Shown here one piece after another: positions 34,600-42,070 of a stretch of DNA of 42,204 bases (the stretch's first letter is position 1; every line of letters starts with the position of its first letter). The translations under genes were made by a program, and so were the position numbers. The stretch comes from Clostridiaceae bacterium (GTDB lineage Bacteria > Bacillota > Clostridia > Saccharofermentanales > DTU023), in NCBI GenBank assembly GCA_012518795.1, contig JAAYRL010000040.1, forward strand, positions 1-42,204, given 5' to 3'. The notes under the pieces were generated by a model that did not search any database, had not been told where the DNA came from, and saw only the letters and a list, made by a program, of their open reading frames with translations.

Positions 34600-36549
34600 A
34601 TGAGTATAGAAATTAAATTAAAAGACGGTTCACCGTTACAATTGGAAAATGATGCTTCTGCATTTGATGCGGCTATGGCAATCAGCCCGAATTTAGCAAG
34701 AAATGTTTGCTTGGCAAAAGTGAACGGAGTTGATGTTGATCTCAGAACAAAACTCAATGACGGTGACACTTTAGAATTGTTGAAATTTGATCAGAAAGCA
34801 GGTAAAAAAGCTTTTTGGCATACTAGTTCACATATTATGGCGCAAGCAATCAAGCGTATATATCCCGATGCAATGTTAGCTATCGGTCCGGCAATTGACG
34901 ACGGCTTTTATTATGATATTGATCTTGAACAAAATTTCACGAATGATGATTTAGAAAAAATCGAACAGGAAATGCAGAAGATCGTAAAAGAAAATCTGCC
35001 GCTTGAATTCTATACTCTGTCTCGTGATGATGCTCTGCAATGGGCAAAAGATAATAATGAAGCTTATAAAGTCGAATTGATTGAGGATTTACCGTTAGAT
35101 GAAACAATTTCATTTTATAAGCAGGGCGATTTTATTGATTTATGTGCCGGTCCACATTTGATGAATACCGGCATGGTCAAAGCATTCAAGTTGCTGCAAG
35201 TTTCAGGTGCCTATTGGCGTGGCGATGAAAAAAATAAAATGTTGCAACGCATCTACGGAATCAGTTTTCCGGATAAGAAACAATTAAAAGAATATTTGGT
35301 TCAAATGGAAGAAGCCAGAAAACGTGATCACAATAAATTAGGTCGTGAACTTGGCTACTTTACAACCGTTGACTTTATCGGTCAAGGCTTACCTCTATTT
35401 ATGCCGAAAGGTGCAAAAACACTGCAAATTTTGGAACGTTTCGTTGAAGATGAAGAGCAAAAACGCGGTTATCAAATTACCAAAACACCGTTGATTGCCA
35501 AATCCGACTTATTCAAGATTTCCGGTCATTGGGATCATTATCGCGACGGTATGTTTATCATGGGAGATCCGGAAGAGAAAGACGATGAAACCGCTTATGC
35601 TTTACGTCCGATGACCTGCCCTTTCCAATATCAAATTTATAAGGCTGAAACCAGAAGTTATCGTGATTTACCAATTCGCTTGAATGAAACCTCAACTCTT
35701 TTCCGTAATGAATCGTCCGGTGAAATGCACGGTTTAATCCGGCTTAGACAATTCACAATTTCCGAAGCACATTTGATGGTAACTCCGGAGCAATTGAAAG
35801 AAGAATTTCTCGGAGCATTTGATTTAGCAAACTTCATGCTCAAAGCGTTGGGTCTGGATCAAGATGTCAGCTACCGTTTTTCAATTTGGGATCCGGACAA
35901 TAAAGACAAATACATCGGTGATCCTCAAGAATGGCAAAATGCTCAAGATGCAATGCAAGCAATCTTAGATTCGACCGGAATTGAATATGAAACCGGCATC
36001 GGTGAGGCAGCATTTTATGGTCCAAAATTGGATATTCAGATTAAAAATGTATTCGGTAAGGAAGATACTTTAATTACAATCCAAATCGACTTTCAGTTGG
36101 CAGAACGTTTCGATATGGTTTATATCGATAGTAACGGTGAGAAGAAACATCCCCACATTATTCACAGAACCTCAATCGGCTGTTATGAAAGGACACTTGC
36201 TTTATTAATTGAAAAATATGCCGGCGCTCTCCCCTTATGGGTTGCACCGGAACAAATAGTCATCTTGCCGATTGCTGAAAAGCACATCCAAGGCGCCAAA
36301 GATGCTGCAAATCGTTTGACTGCTGCAGGCTTCCGTGTAAAAGTCGATACCAGAAATGAAAAAGTCGGACGAAAAATCCGCGATGCTCAATTGGAAAAAA
36401 TACCCTATATGTTAATCATGGGCGATCAGGAAATCGAAAATCAAAACTATTCGGTTCGTCAACGCAAAGCGGGTGACCTCGGCACGATGAGTGAATCAGA
36501 ATTAATTGAACGTCTGCAACATGAAGTTGATACTTTCACCAAAGATTAG
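34600..36549 (+). CDS. thrS: threonyl-tRNA synthetase
   Basis: Class II synthetase charging tRNA-Thr. The 649 residues comprise the N-terminal TGS domain (1-60, MSIEIKLKDGSPLQLE), the editing/SAD domain with HTSSHIMAQAIKRIYP and later CAGPHL, the catalytic core with MTCPFQY, RLNETSTLFRNESSG, MHGLIRLRQF, HPHIIHRTSIGCYER, and a C-terminal anticodon-binding domain (from about WVAPEQIVILPI). Zinc-ligand Cys and His are visible. The start ATG has AGGAGAAAG upstream. Expression is controlled by the T-box. Complete and typical. Confidence 0.98.
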   Translation: MSIEIKLKDGSPLQLENDASAFDAAMAISPNLARNVCLAKVNGVDVDLRTKLNDGDTLELLKFDQKAGKKAFWHTSSHIMAQAIKRIYPDAMLAIGPAIDDGFYYDIDLEQNFTNDDLEKIEQEMQKIVKENLPLEFYTLSRDDALQWAKDNNEAYKVELIEDLPLDETISFYKQGDFIDLCAGPHLMNTGMVKAFKLLQVSGAYWRGDEKNKMLQRIYGISFPDKKQLKEYLVQMEEARKRDHNKLGRELGYFTTVDFIGQGLPLFMPKGAKTLQILERFVEDEEQKRGYQITKTPLIAKSDLFKISGHWDHYRDGMFIMGDPEEKDDETAYALRPMTCPFQYQIYKAETRSYRDLPIRLNETSTLFRNESSGEMHGLIRLRQFTISEAHLMVTPEQLKEEFLGAFDLANFMLKALGLDQDVSYRFSIWDPDNKDKYIGDPQEWQNAQDAMQAILDSTGIEYETGIGEAAFYGPKLDIQIKNVFGKEDTLITIQIDFQLAERFDMVYIDSNGEKKHPHIIHRTSIGCYERTLALLIEKYAGALPLWVAPEQIVILPIAEKHIQGAKDAANRLTAAGFRVKVDTRNEKVGRKIRDAQLEKIPYMLIMGDQEIENQNYSVRQRKAGDLGTMSESELIERLQHEVDTFTKD

Positions 36550-36729
36550 AAGATATTTTACTAATCTATTAATTTAAAAAATCAAGATTGGCTTTAAATA
36601 AAAAAACAATAGCTGTCGGTATAATCATAAGGTTTTCCGTCAGCTATTTATTTTCTCCAATATTTGAACTGTGTAAAATTCAATATCCTGTATTTTACAT
36701 ACAATTAACCAATTCTGCAATAGTCTATT

Positions 36730-36999
36730 TCATTGAAATCTGGTTTGAAACTCTAAAACATTGGCTAAGCGGTCTTTTAATGATGTGAGCTTCATTAATT
36801 GTAATTCCCGAATAATAAATCTTCCTACATTAAAGCATATCAAAATCATAGCCAACCAAATAAATTTCGTACTGAATACAAAACCTAAAACAGCAACTCC
36901 TAGTGCTAACAGAACACCTCGATATTGTTCTCGTTCGGAAACAATTTTTTCTAAAACTAAAAAAGAAATCAATAAGACCAAGTATAAAAATGTTATCAT
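36730..36999 (-). CDS. small membrane protein coupled to a DUF2089 regulator
   Basis: An 89-residue protein with two to three hydrophobic segments (2-20 FLYLVLLISFLVLEKI; about 29-65) and a basic C-terminal tail (LTSLKDRLANVLEF). The ATG overlaps the DUF2089 stop as ATGA, and GAGG lies upstream, so it is translated with its partner. The family is not recognised. The pairing suggests the regulator controls or senses through this membrane protein. Confidence 0.7.
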   Translation of the reverse strand: MITFLYLVLLISFLVLEKIVSEREQYRGVLLALGVAVLGFVFSTKFIWLAMILICFNVGRFIIRELQLMKLTSLKDRLANVLEFQTRFQ

Positions 37000-37295
37000 T
37001 TGCTGTTTTCCTCTTTTTCATACATCTCAATTAACTGTTTTGCAGTTGCGAGATCTAATTTGTTTTGCAAAGTCAGCTCTTTGATCAAGTCGATCATGCC
37101 ACTGGGTCGATGTTGGTCAGAAACTTCGATTTTATGAATGAGCCGATCTAATTTGAGCCTGATAGTCGGATAGGTAATCTCATAATGTTTTGCTAACTCT
37201 TTTAATGAACCGGAAGCCAGTACGAATAATTTAATAAATTCTAATTCTTCTTCACTTAATTCAGTCAGCCAGATCGGAATTTGGTCGATATCCAT
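36996..37295 (-). CDS. DUF2089-like helix-turn-helix regulator
   Basis: A 99-residue protein. Residues about 16-60 (LSEEELEFIKLFVLASGSLKELAKHYEITYPTIR region) form a sigma-region-4-like helix-turn-helix, with GSLKELAKHYEITYPTIRLK as the core. This resembles DUF2089 proteins, here without their N-terminal zinc ribbon. The longer frame starts at GTG (37307), but the ATG at 37295 with GGAGA upstream is preferred. A promoter with an internal palindrome (37322-37350) suggests autoregulation. It is translationally coupled to the small membrane protein downstream. Confidence 0.75.
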   Translation of the reverse strand: MDIDQIPIWLTELSEEELEFIKLFVLASGSLKELAKHYEITYPTIRLKLDRLIHKIEVSDQHRPSGMIDLIKELTLQNKLDLATAKQLIEMYEKEENSK

Positions 37296-37321
37296 ATAAA
37301 TCTCCACTCGACTTGATATAT

Positions 37322-37350
37322 ATACTATATCTTAACTTTATTAAAGTCAA
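37322..37350 (-). promoter_or_regulatory. promoter with palindromic candidate operator
   Basis: On the minus strand: TTGACT, 17-bp spacer, TAGTAT. The perfect 13-bp palindrome ACTTTATTAAAGT (37335-37347) covers the -35 end and part of the spacer, which is where a repressor would act. A related TTTAATTTTATTAAA lies a little upstream. Confidence 0.5.
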
Positions 37351-37497
37351 TATTCATTTTTATTTCAATTATATTAAATTAGACTTTAATTTTATTAAAA
37401 AACAAGCAAATTTTATTAAATTCCGGTAATGCGAAATTACATAATAATTTCTAATACCGAGCTAATCTGTTACTTAAATTTTGCTAATATTTGTCAA

Positions 37498-37640
37498 AAT
37501 CTTTCGAGAATCTTTTGAGAATCTTTTGAGAATCTTTTGAGAATCTTTTGAGAATCTTCCGAGAATTTTTCGAGAATTTGTTGAGGTTTTTTAGAGGTTT
37601 TTTAGAGGTTTTTTAGAGGCTTCTTAGAGAATTTTTTGAG
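37498..37640. repeat. 11-bp tandem array (13 units)
   Basis: Thirteen units in strict 11-bp phase. Four in a row are AATCTTTTGAG, three are GTTTTTTAGAG, the others are variants. The period is close to one DNA helical turn, with a T-run in each unit, so the array may be curved DNA. It lies in the 37308-37803 gap between two divergently placed transcription signals. Confidence 0.92.
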
Positions 37641-37673
37641 GCTTCTTAATTTGAATGATTAATTTGCAAACAA

Positions 37674-37727
37674 AAAAGACAACGCTGCAATTTTCTGAAT
37701 AATCTCCACAGAAATTGCTGCGCTGTC
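37674..37727 (-). terminator. intrinsic terminator of the AIM24 gene
   Basis: A long stem of GACA-CGC-GCAATTTTCTG pairing with CAGAAATTGC-GCG-TGTC with small bulges. It is followed on the minus strand by TTTTTTG, about 75 bp after the AIM24 stop codon. Confidence 0.75.
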
Positions 37728-37803
37728 TTCTTAATAAGAATAAAAAATTTATTCAGCTTTGAAGCCGAATGCTGCAAGCTATTTTAATAAAAAATAAAAA
37801 TAA

Positions 37804-38478
37804 TTATTTGAATGTTAAACTTGCTGCTATTGCACTGATCGGATGCGATTGAATTGTTACATTACCCGGGCCGGTTACAACTGTATTGAAAAAGCCCTCA
37901 CCGCCTAAAAGTTTATTTTTCAGACCGGCTACTTGTCTTATATCCATTTTGCAGGTATCGTCCATCATGGCCATATAACCTGTGTCAATAATCATTTCCT
38001 CACCCGGTTGCAGATAATAACTCCAAGCGGAACCGTCTATTTCTACCAAAAGAGTTCCTCTGCCGAAAAACCGTTGTAAGATAAATCCTTCACCGCCGAA
38101 GAAACCTGCTCCTAATTTTTTTTGTAAATATAGTTCATGTTCAACACCTACTGTTGCCGCAAGAAAACTGGATTTCTGAAGAACAAAACCACGAGTTCCG
38201 TCCATTTCTATTGAAAGAATACTGCCCGGGAAATTAGTCGGTATCGCTAATAAACCCGGACCGTTTTGGGGTGTATAATAATTTAGAAACATACTCTCAC
38301 TGGTTAATAGTCTGGAAAAAGCTTTGCCTACTCCTCCGGCAGAAGTTTCCATTTGCATATTGGGTGACATCCAACCCATCGCTCCTGACTCCGCATAAAT
38401 TGTTTGTCCCGCTTGAGGATAGCAAATTGCTACCGGTAAATTCCCTCCATGTATAATATGTTTTAACGTATACTCCAT
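37804..38478 (-). CDS. AIM24-family protein
   Basis: A 224-residue protein of the AIM24/TIGR00266 family: all-beta, double-stranded helix fold, found in bacteria and yeast mitochondria, biochemical role unknown. Characteristic segments include AESGAMGWMSPNMQMET, GSILSIEMDGTRGFVLQKSSFLA, GGEGFILQRFFGRGTLLVEI and LLGGEGFFNTVVTGPG. No signal peptide or membrane segment. The ATG has AGGAGG upstream and the gene has its own terminator. It appears to be monocistronic. Confidence 0.88.
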   Translation of the reverse strand: MEYTLKHIIHGGNLPVAICYPQAGQTIYAESGAMGWMSPNMQMETSAGGVGKAFSRLLTSESMFLNYYTPQNGPGLLAIPTNFPGSILSIEMDGTRGFVLQKSSFLAATVGVEHELYLQKKLGAGFFGGEGFILQRFFGRGTLLVEIDGSAWSYYLQPGEEMIIDTGYMAMMDDTCKMDIRQVAGLKNKLLGGEGFFNTVVTGPGNVTIQSHPISAIAASLTFK

Positions 38479-38638
38479 AATTGCCTCCTATTTTTTAATC
38501 TGTTCTGTTAACTTAAAAATTAAAAAGAGATCTGATCGCTTTTCTTCATCTTTAGTTAATAGAACCTTTTAATCTTTGCTTAACGGCACCTACATAATTG
38601 TGCCATTAAAATTATTACTTTAATTTTAATATTACTGC

Positions 38639-38706
38639 ATTCTTTTTCATTAAATTCAGATTAATCCTTGAAATTCTTTTTCATTAAATTCAGATTAATT
38701 CTTGAA
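38639..38706. repeat. 34-bp tandem duplication upstream of the AIM24 gene
   Basis: Two copies with one mismatch, each starting ATTCTTTTTCATTAAATTC. The rest of the 38479-38951 gap is AT-rich, with a small GGCAC/GTGCC hairpin near 38585-38604 and the tRNA promoter. No gene is seen. Confidence 0.85.
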
Positions 38707-38901
38707 TAGTTCCCGTCAAGAAATACTACAATTATTATAGAATAAATCAAACACAAATAACATCAAAAAACAAAGTAATTACATTATCTTGTATAATCTT
38801 CCAAAAGTTGTTGATCCCGATTTCCATATAATAATATTAGCTCGGATTAAATCAGTTCTTATCTTGGCAATTAAATAAAGAAGTTGGTGATTCAGATTTG
38901 C

Positions 38902-38930
38902 TTGACGAAAATAACTAACTGGGGTATGCT
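38902..38930 (+). promoter_or_regulatory. predicted tRNA-Val promoter
   Basis: TTGACG, 17-bp spacer, TATGCT, 21 bp before the mature tRNA 5' end. Confidence 0.55.
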
Positions 38931-38951
38931 TTGAAAACATAAAATAAACGA

Positions 38952-39028
38952 GGGTGGTTAGCTCAGCTGGTTAGAGTACCTGCGTGACATGCAGGGGGTC
39001 GGTGGTTCAAGTCCACTACCACCCACCA
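38952..39028 (+). tRNA. tRNA-Val (GAC)
   Basis: The 77-nt cloverleaf has acceptor GGGTGGT/ACCACCC, D-arm GCTC...GAGT, anticodon stem CCTGC/GCAGG around GTGACAT (anticodon GAC), T-arm GGTGG TTCAAGT CCACT, discriminator A and an encoded CCA. It is a probable phage attachment site because phage genes follow immediately. Confidence 0.97.
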
Positions 39029-39031
39029 TAC

Positions 39032-39062
39032 AAGCCTATAACGCTTTAGTTATGGGCTTTTT
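39032..39062 (+). terminator. intrinsic terminator of tRNA-Val
   Basis: AAGCCTATAAC/GTTATGGGCTT stem (one T-G pair) with a 6-nt loop, followed by TTTTTC, 4 nt after the tRNA 3' end. Confidence 0.8.
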
Positions 39063-39094
39063 CATTTCTACTGATAACAGAATGATAACAATAA

Positions 39095-39532
39095 TCATGA
39101 AATCATGTTTTTATTGTAATTATTAACAATAGAATTAATAGCTTTTTCGGTTTTTCTTTTAACTGTTGCATCGCTACAAAAAACCAATTCAGCTGTTTCT
39201 TCTATTGTCTTGCCGTGTATATACCTAAGCCGTAATATGCTTTGTAATTCAAAAGTATCAGCATATTCAATCAGCTCCATTGTCTGATCCTGTTTCTGTT
39301 CGATTAAATTCATTATGTTTTTCAATCTTCTGATTGTATGCTCCCGGCGTTCTGCAATAATCTCCTGTGGTGCTGTGATGTTTCTTGTCGCTCCGGTTCC
39401 AAAATGACTGAATGGTTTTTGAGTTCTAGGCTGTATTTCATCATAGGCTAATAAACAAGCATCATATTCAATTACCATAGCTTGATAATCTCTCAATCTA
39501 TCTAGTACAGACTCATAAGTTAGCTTTTTCAT
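39095..39532 (-). CDS. phage ArpU/sigma-region-4-like transcriptional regulator
   Basis: A 145-residue protein with a helical N-terminus and a C-terminal helix-turn-helix (about 100-135). FELQSILRLRYIHGKTIEET and CSDATVKRKTEKAI resemble sigma-70 region 4 and the ArpU/RinA-type late regulators of Gram-positive phages. These usually activate packaging and structural genes. It overlaps the preceding small gene by 20 bp, a compact phage arrangement. It is the phage gene nearest the tRNA, about 65 bp away. Confidence 0.7.
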   Translation of the reverse strand: MKKLTYESVLDRLRDYQAMVIEYDACLLAYDEIQPRTQKPFSHFGTGATRNITAPQEIIAERREHTIRRLKNIMNLIEQKQDQTMELIEYADTFELQSILRLRYIHGKTIEETAELVFCSDATVKRKTEKAINSIVNNYNKNMIS

Positions 39533-39764
39533 CTATCCACCTGAACAAATCTTGTGCTGTGATAGCTTTTCTGGCTGGATCACTATATTTAATAGGTTTT
39601 TGGTATTTAGACAAATCTGCTTTACCAACGAATATAAATACTCTCTGGCGTTTTAATCGTTCGTTTTCTGCATTGATTAGTTGAACATTGTTAGCCCGGT
39701 CAATTGCTCTAAAATAGGCGTTAAAATCGTTTGTATTGGTCATGGTTAATAAGGAATTAGGCAC
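39513..39764 (-). CDS. small phage protein of unknown function
   Basis: An 83-residue frame from GTG at 39764; ATG at 39743 is an alternative. The C-terminal half (SDPARKAITAQDLFRWIDEKANL, 61-83) looks like a compact helical end. No family recognised. The GTG sits inside the hairpin at 39758-39780 and neither start has a clear Shine-Dalgarno, so the start is uncertain and expression may depend on structure. It overlaps the ArpU-like gene. Confidence 0.5.
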   Translation of the reverse strand: MPNSLLTMTNTNDFNAYFRAIDRANNVQLINAENERLKRQRVFIFVGKADLSKYQKPIKYSDPARKAITAQDLFRWIDEKANL

Positions 39765-39780
39765 GCTTTACACGTGCCTA
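39758..39780 (-). promoter_or_regulatory. hairpin over the start of the 83-residue phage gene
   Basis: TAGGCACG/CGTGCCTA, a perfect 8-bp stem with a 7-nt loop, just after the stop of the 75-residue gene. It is not followed by a T-run. It could block the GTG start or mark an mRNA processing site. Confidence 0.55.
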
Positions 39781-39790
39781 CAGAAAGGAA

Positions 39791-40018
39791 TTAAATAATT
39801 TCGTTTAGTGATACTATATGTATCTTTTTAACTAAAGGATATTTTTTCAATACCTGCTGTTTTGCATATTTGCAAGCAGCTTTATATGTATCTAAAACAA
39901 CTACTTCTTCACTTTGTATATAAACCGCAAAGCCTTTTACTATTTTCTCAATGATTACACATGTTTCATACTGCAGTTTATCTAAAAGCGATTTTAATAT
40001 CTTATTGTACTCACTCAT
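39791..40018 (-). CDS. small phage protein of unknown function
   Basis: A 75-residue mixed helical/beta protein (MSEYNKILKSLLDKLQYE start) with no recognised family. The ATG overlaps the capsid stop by 4 bp and has GAGG upstream, so it is translated after the capsid gene. The position directly after the major capsid gene is where head-completion proteins often lie, but its size and sequence do not decide this. Confidence 0.6.
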   Translation of the reverse strand: MSEYNKILKSLLDKLQYETCVIIEKIVKGFAVYIQSEEVVVLDTYKAACKYAKQQVLKKYPLVKKIHIVSLNEII

Positions 40019-40860
40019 GGGCTAACCTCTATCGGTTGATAATAGATAGCATTTTTCTTGTTTGCTAAGACAAAAGCATCATAATTAATTCTGCCCTCAA
40101 CAAGTGAACCACTGATAAAAGGCGGATCCTCATGAGTTTTAAATTCGCTCAACTTAACCGGGGCTACTGTGGCCACCGGATGTGCTACCATAAAGCCAAA
40201 TCCTGCCGGAAGTCTAGAAGCCGGTACCTTCATCACGGCTAAACCGTCTATCATAGCAACGATACCGCGAATTAACATCTCTTGTGCCGGATCTGTGGCC
40301 ATTAGAAAATCCTTGCTTCTTTTCAATAGCTGATATGTAGTAGGCGTTACCACTAATACCCTATTAGCTTCTAAAACTTCATAATCATCTAAAACTGAAT
40401 TTGCTTCTAAGATTTCATCATAGATATTTTCAGATGTTAATGCTTTAGCTGCTTCTTTTGTTCCTGCACCGGTTACCATTTTATTCAATACATAAGTATC
40501 AATTTCAGGAATTACCACTTCGCGCTGTTGTCTGGCCAAAGCAGAACCGGCTGATAAGACTTGTGCGGTTTCATCTCTATCCAACTTATCAATAGCAAAC
40601 GAAAAAGATCTATCTTTTGTTAATGTGTATTCCTGTGTTGTGGCATCCAGGCCTTGAATAGGCCCATATCTTGAGATATAACCGCTAGCAGAGTTTACTC
40701 CTTGCCTGTCATAGTCATTCATATCTGCGGTTGTTACCGTGTATACAGCGACCGTATTCGCTCCTGTCCAGTCATAATCTTTATTTGTTAATAGGCTTGT
40801 TTTGCTTTCTAACGAAAATTGTTCATCAACTTTCGGACTAAATTTTTTTACATAATCCAT
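40015..40860 (-). CDS. phage major capsid protein
   Basis: A 281-residue structural protein. Features typical of HK97-fold coat proteins of Gram-positive siphoviruses are TKDRSFSFAIDKLDRDET, a central helix-rich part with EANRVLVVTPTTYQLLKRS, and the C-terminal ISGSLVEGRINYDAFVLANK. There is no N-terminal delta or protease domain; a separate scaffold gene lies 11 bp upstream. The two gene products would assemble the procapsid. Called from overall pattern and position, so the exact coat family is uncertain. Confidence 0.8.
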   Translation of the reverse strand: MDYVKKFSPKVDEQFSLESKTSLLTNKDYDWTGANTVAVYTVTTADMNDYDRQGVNSASGYISRYGPIQGLDATTQEYTLTKDRSFSFAIDKLDRDETAQVLSAGSALARQQREVVIPEIDTYVLNKMVTGAGTKEAAKALTSENIYDEILEANSVLDDYEVLEANRVLVVTPTTYQLLKRSKDFLMATDPAQEMLIRGIVAMIDGLAVMKVPASRLPAGFGFMVAHPVATVAPVKLSEFKTHEDPPFISGSLVEGRINYDAFVLANKKNAIYYQPIEVSP

Positions 40861-40871
40861 ATATTATTCCT

Positions 40872-41384
40872 TTACGTGCTCTTAAATATTTTATCTAATT
40901 CAGCATCAACGGGATTCTGGCTTATATAGGATGAACTTGCCGGGGGCGTTTTTTGCCCTGCTTTTAAAACTGTATTTACTCTTTCGTCAACTGTTTCATT
41001 AAATGTTTTAGAAAAGAATTCTGTAAGACTATCAAAACTTTGCTTAGTCTTTTCAGTACTTGAATAATCAACGAATTCAGCCAATTTTAAAGGCAATCCC
41101 ATTTCCTCAAGCTTCAGCTTACAGTCAAATTCCCGTTCACGACGCGACACTTCAATTTCTCTTTTTTTCAAATCTTCATCTAAATTAGATTCATGTAATA
41201 GCTTCTTATAACGTTCCCGCTCCCTTGCTATCTTGCCGGCCAGGATGCCGTCTAAATCTTCATCAGAATATTTGAGTTCAGTTCGATCAGGCTTTATTTC
41301 ATCCTGTTCTTCATTCACGCTCTTAACGTCTTGTTCTGTCCCGGTTTGTTGCTCAGCACCGGCCTGCTGTTCATAGTCTTTCAT
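40872..41384 (-). CDS. phage capsid scaffolding protein (DUF4355-like)
   Basis: A 170-residue highly charged protein. It has a Glu/Gln-rich N-terminus, then a coiled-coil region rich in Arg, Lys and Glu (about 48-95; LAGKIARERERYKKLLHES), and MGLPLKLAEFVDYSSTE followed by a C-terminal tail DAELDKIFKST. This is the usual layout of DUF4355 scaffolds found just before major capsid genes. The open frame extends to 41453, but the ATG at 41384 with AAAGGA 5 nt upstream is the likely start. Confidence 0.78.
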   Translation of the reverse strand: MKDYEQQAGAEQQTGTEQDVKSVNEEQDEIKPDRTELKYSDEDLDGILAGKIARERERYKKLLHESNLDEDLKKREIEVSRREREFDCKLKLEEMGLPLKLAEFVDYSSTEKTKQSFDSLTEFFSKTFNETVDERVNTVLKAGQKTPPASSSYISQNPVDAELDKIFKST

Positions 41385-41402
41385 AGCTATCCTTTCTTTT
41401 GG

Positions 41403-41426
41403 TAAAGGCGGTATATCAACCGCCTT
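41403..41426 (-). promoter_or_regulatory. perfect 9-bp hairpin before the scaffold gene
   Basis: AAAGGCGGT/ACCGCCTTT with a 6-nt loop, about 20 nt before the scaffold start. No T-run follows, so it is more likely a processing or stabilising hairpin than a terminator. Confidence 0.5.
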
Positions 41427-41546
41427 TGTGCGCCCTGCCAACATTTGCAACATCTAATCCGCGATTAAATCAGCTACTACTGGGCACTTATATTTTATCA
41501 TAAAAAGAACATTTGTTCGATATTGAAGCATTCGATATTGTAGCAT

Positions 41547-41572
41547 TAAAAAAGCAGCCATTGCTGACTGCT
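41547..41572 (-). terminator. intrinsic terminator after the 63-residue phage gene
   Basis: AGCAGTCA GCAA TGGCTGCT (8-bp stem with one T-G pair and a GNRA-type tetraloop) followed by TTTTTT on the minus strand, about 25 bp after the stop. Confidence 0.8.
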
Positions 41573-41596
41573 CTTAAATATTTGCTTTTTTCTGTA

Positions 41597-41788
41597 TTAT
41601 AAAATTTCTATTCCCTCAATTTCACTTTGATAAAGGGCTAAATTATTGCTCACAAAAAGCATTGGCTCTTCGTCTTCTTGTGCTTTACGCACATACTCCT
41701 CACAATGAGTAGATAGCCTTTCACCATCAGTAAAAGTTACCAATATATTTTCACCTATGCAATTTTTCATCTCTTTTGTTGATATCAT
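41597..41788 (-). CDS. small phage protein of unknown function
   Basis: A 63-residue predicted beta-rich protein (KNCIGENILVTFTDGERL start region; LYQSEIEGIEIL end). The look, a small barrel binding-type domain, recalls short LSm-like phage proteins, but no family is recognised with confidence. It has a downstream terminator of its own. The Shine-Dalgarno is weak (AGGAAAAAGAG). It sits in the head module before the scaffold gene. Confidence 0.55.
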   Translation of the reverse strand: MISTKEMKNCIGENILVTFTDGERLSTHCEEYVRKAQEDEEPMLFVSNNLALYQSEIEGIEIL

Positions 41789-41847
41789 TTCTGCTCTTTT
41801 TCCTAATCATCTAATTCCTGCATCCGTTTATCGATATAAGATTTTAT

Positions 41848-42006
41848 ATTAGGTTTTATTAGGTTTTCTACATAAAATTTAATCTGAGGTTTTTTGAGGT
41901 TGTTCCTCGTGCGCGCGTAACGGTGTCAGTAAACTCTATTTTATTATGAAATGCCACTATTTGCCACTAATTTATGTATTTTAAAATGTCAGGTTTTGTC
42001 AGGTTT
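41848..42006. repeat. four different 10-bp tandem doublets in the phage segment
   Basis: ATTAGGTTTT twice (41848-41867), TGAGGTT-type twice (41885-41904), TGCCACTA-type twice (41952-41971) and TGTCAGGTTT twice (41987-42006). Each is an independent 10-bp doublet. The gap 41789-42018 has no gene. Confidence 0.85.
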
Positions 42007-42011
42007 TAGAA

Positions 42012-42041
42012 AAGAAAAAGCTACCTTGTAATAAGATAGCT
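42012..42041 (-). terminator. intrinsic terminator after the truncated gene
   Basis: AGCTA-CTT/AAG-TAGCT stem with one mismatch and a 5-nt loop, followed on the minus strand by TTTTTCTTTTC, about 30 bp after the stop at 42071. Confidence 0.7.
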
Positions 42042-42070
42042 CTTTCTGCCTCAGTGTTGTAACGTTTAGC

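Noticed and set aside
39029-39094. Phage integrase or clear attL core
   Set aside because: There is no gene in these 66 bp, and a duplicated tRNA 3' end cannot be shown because the other end of the element is outside the window.
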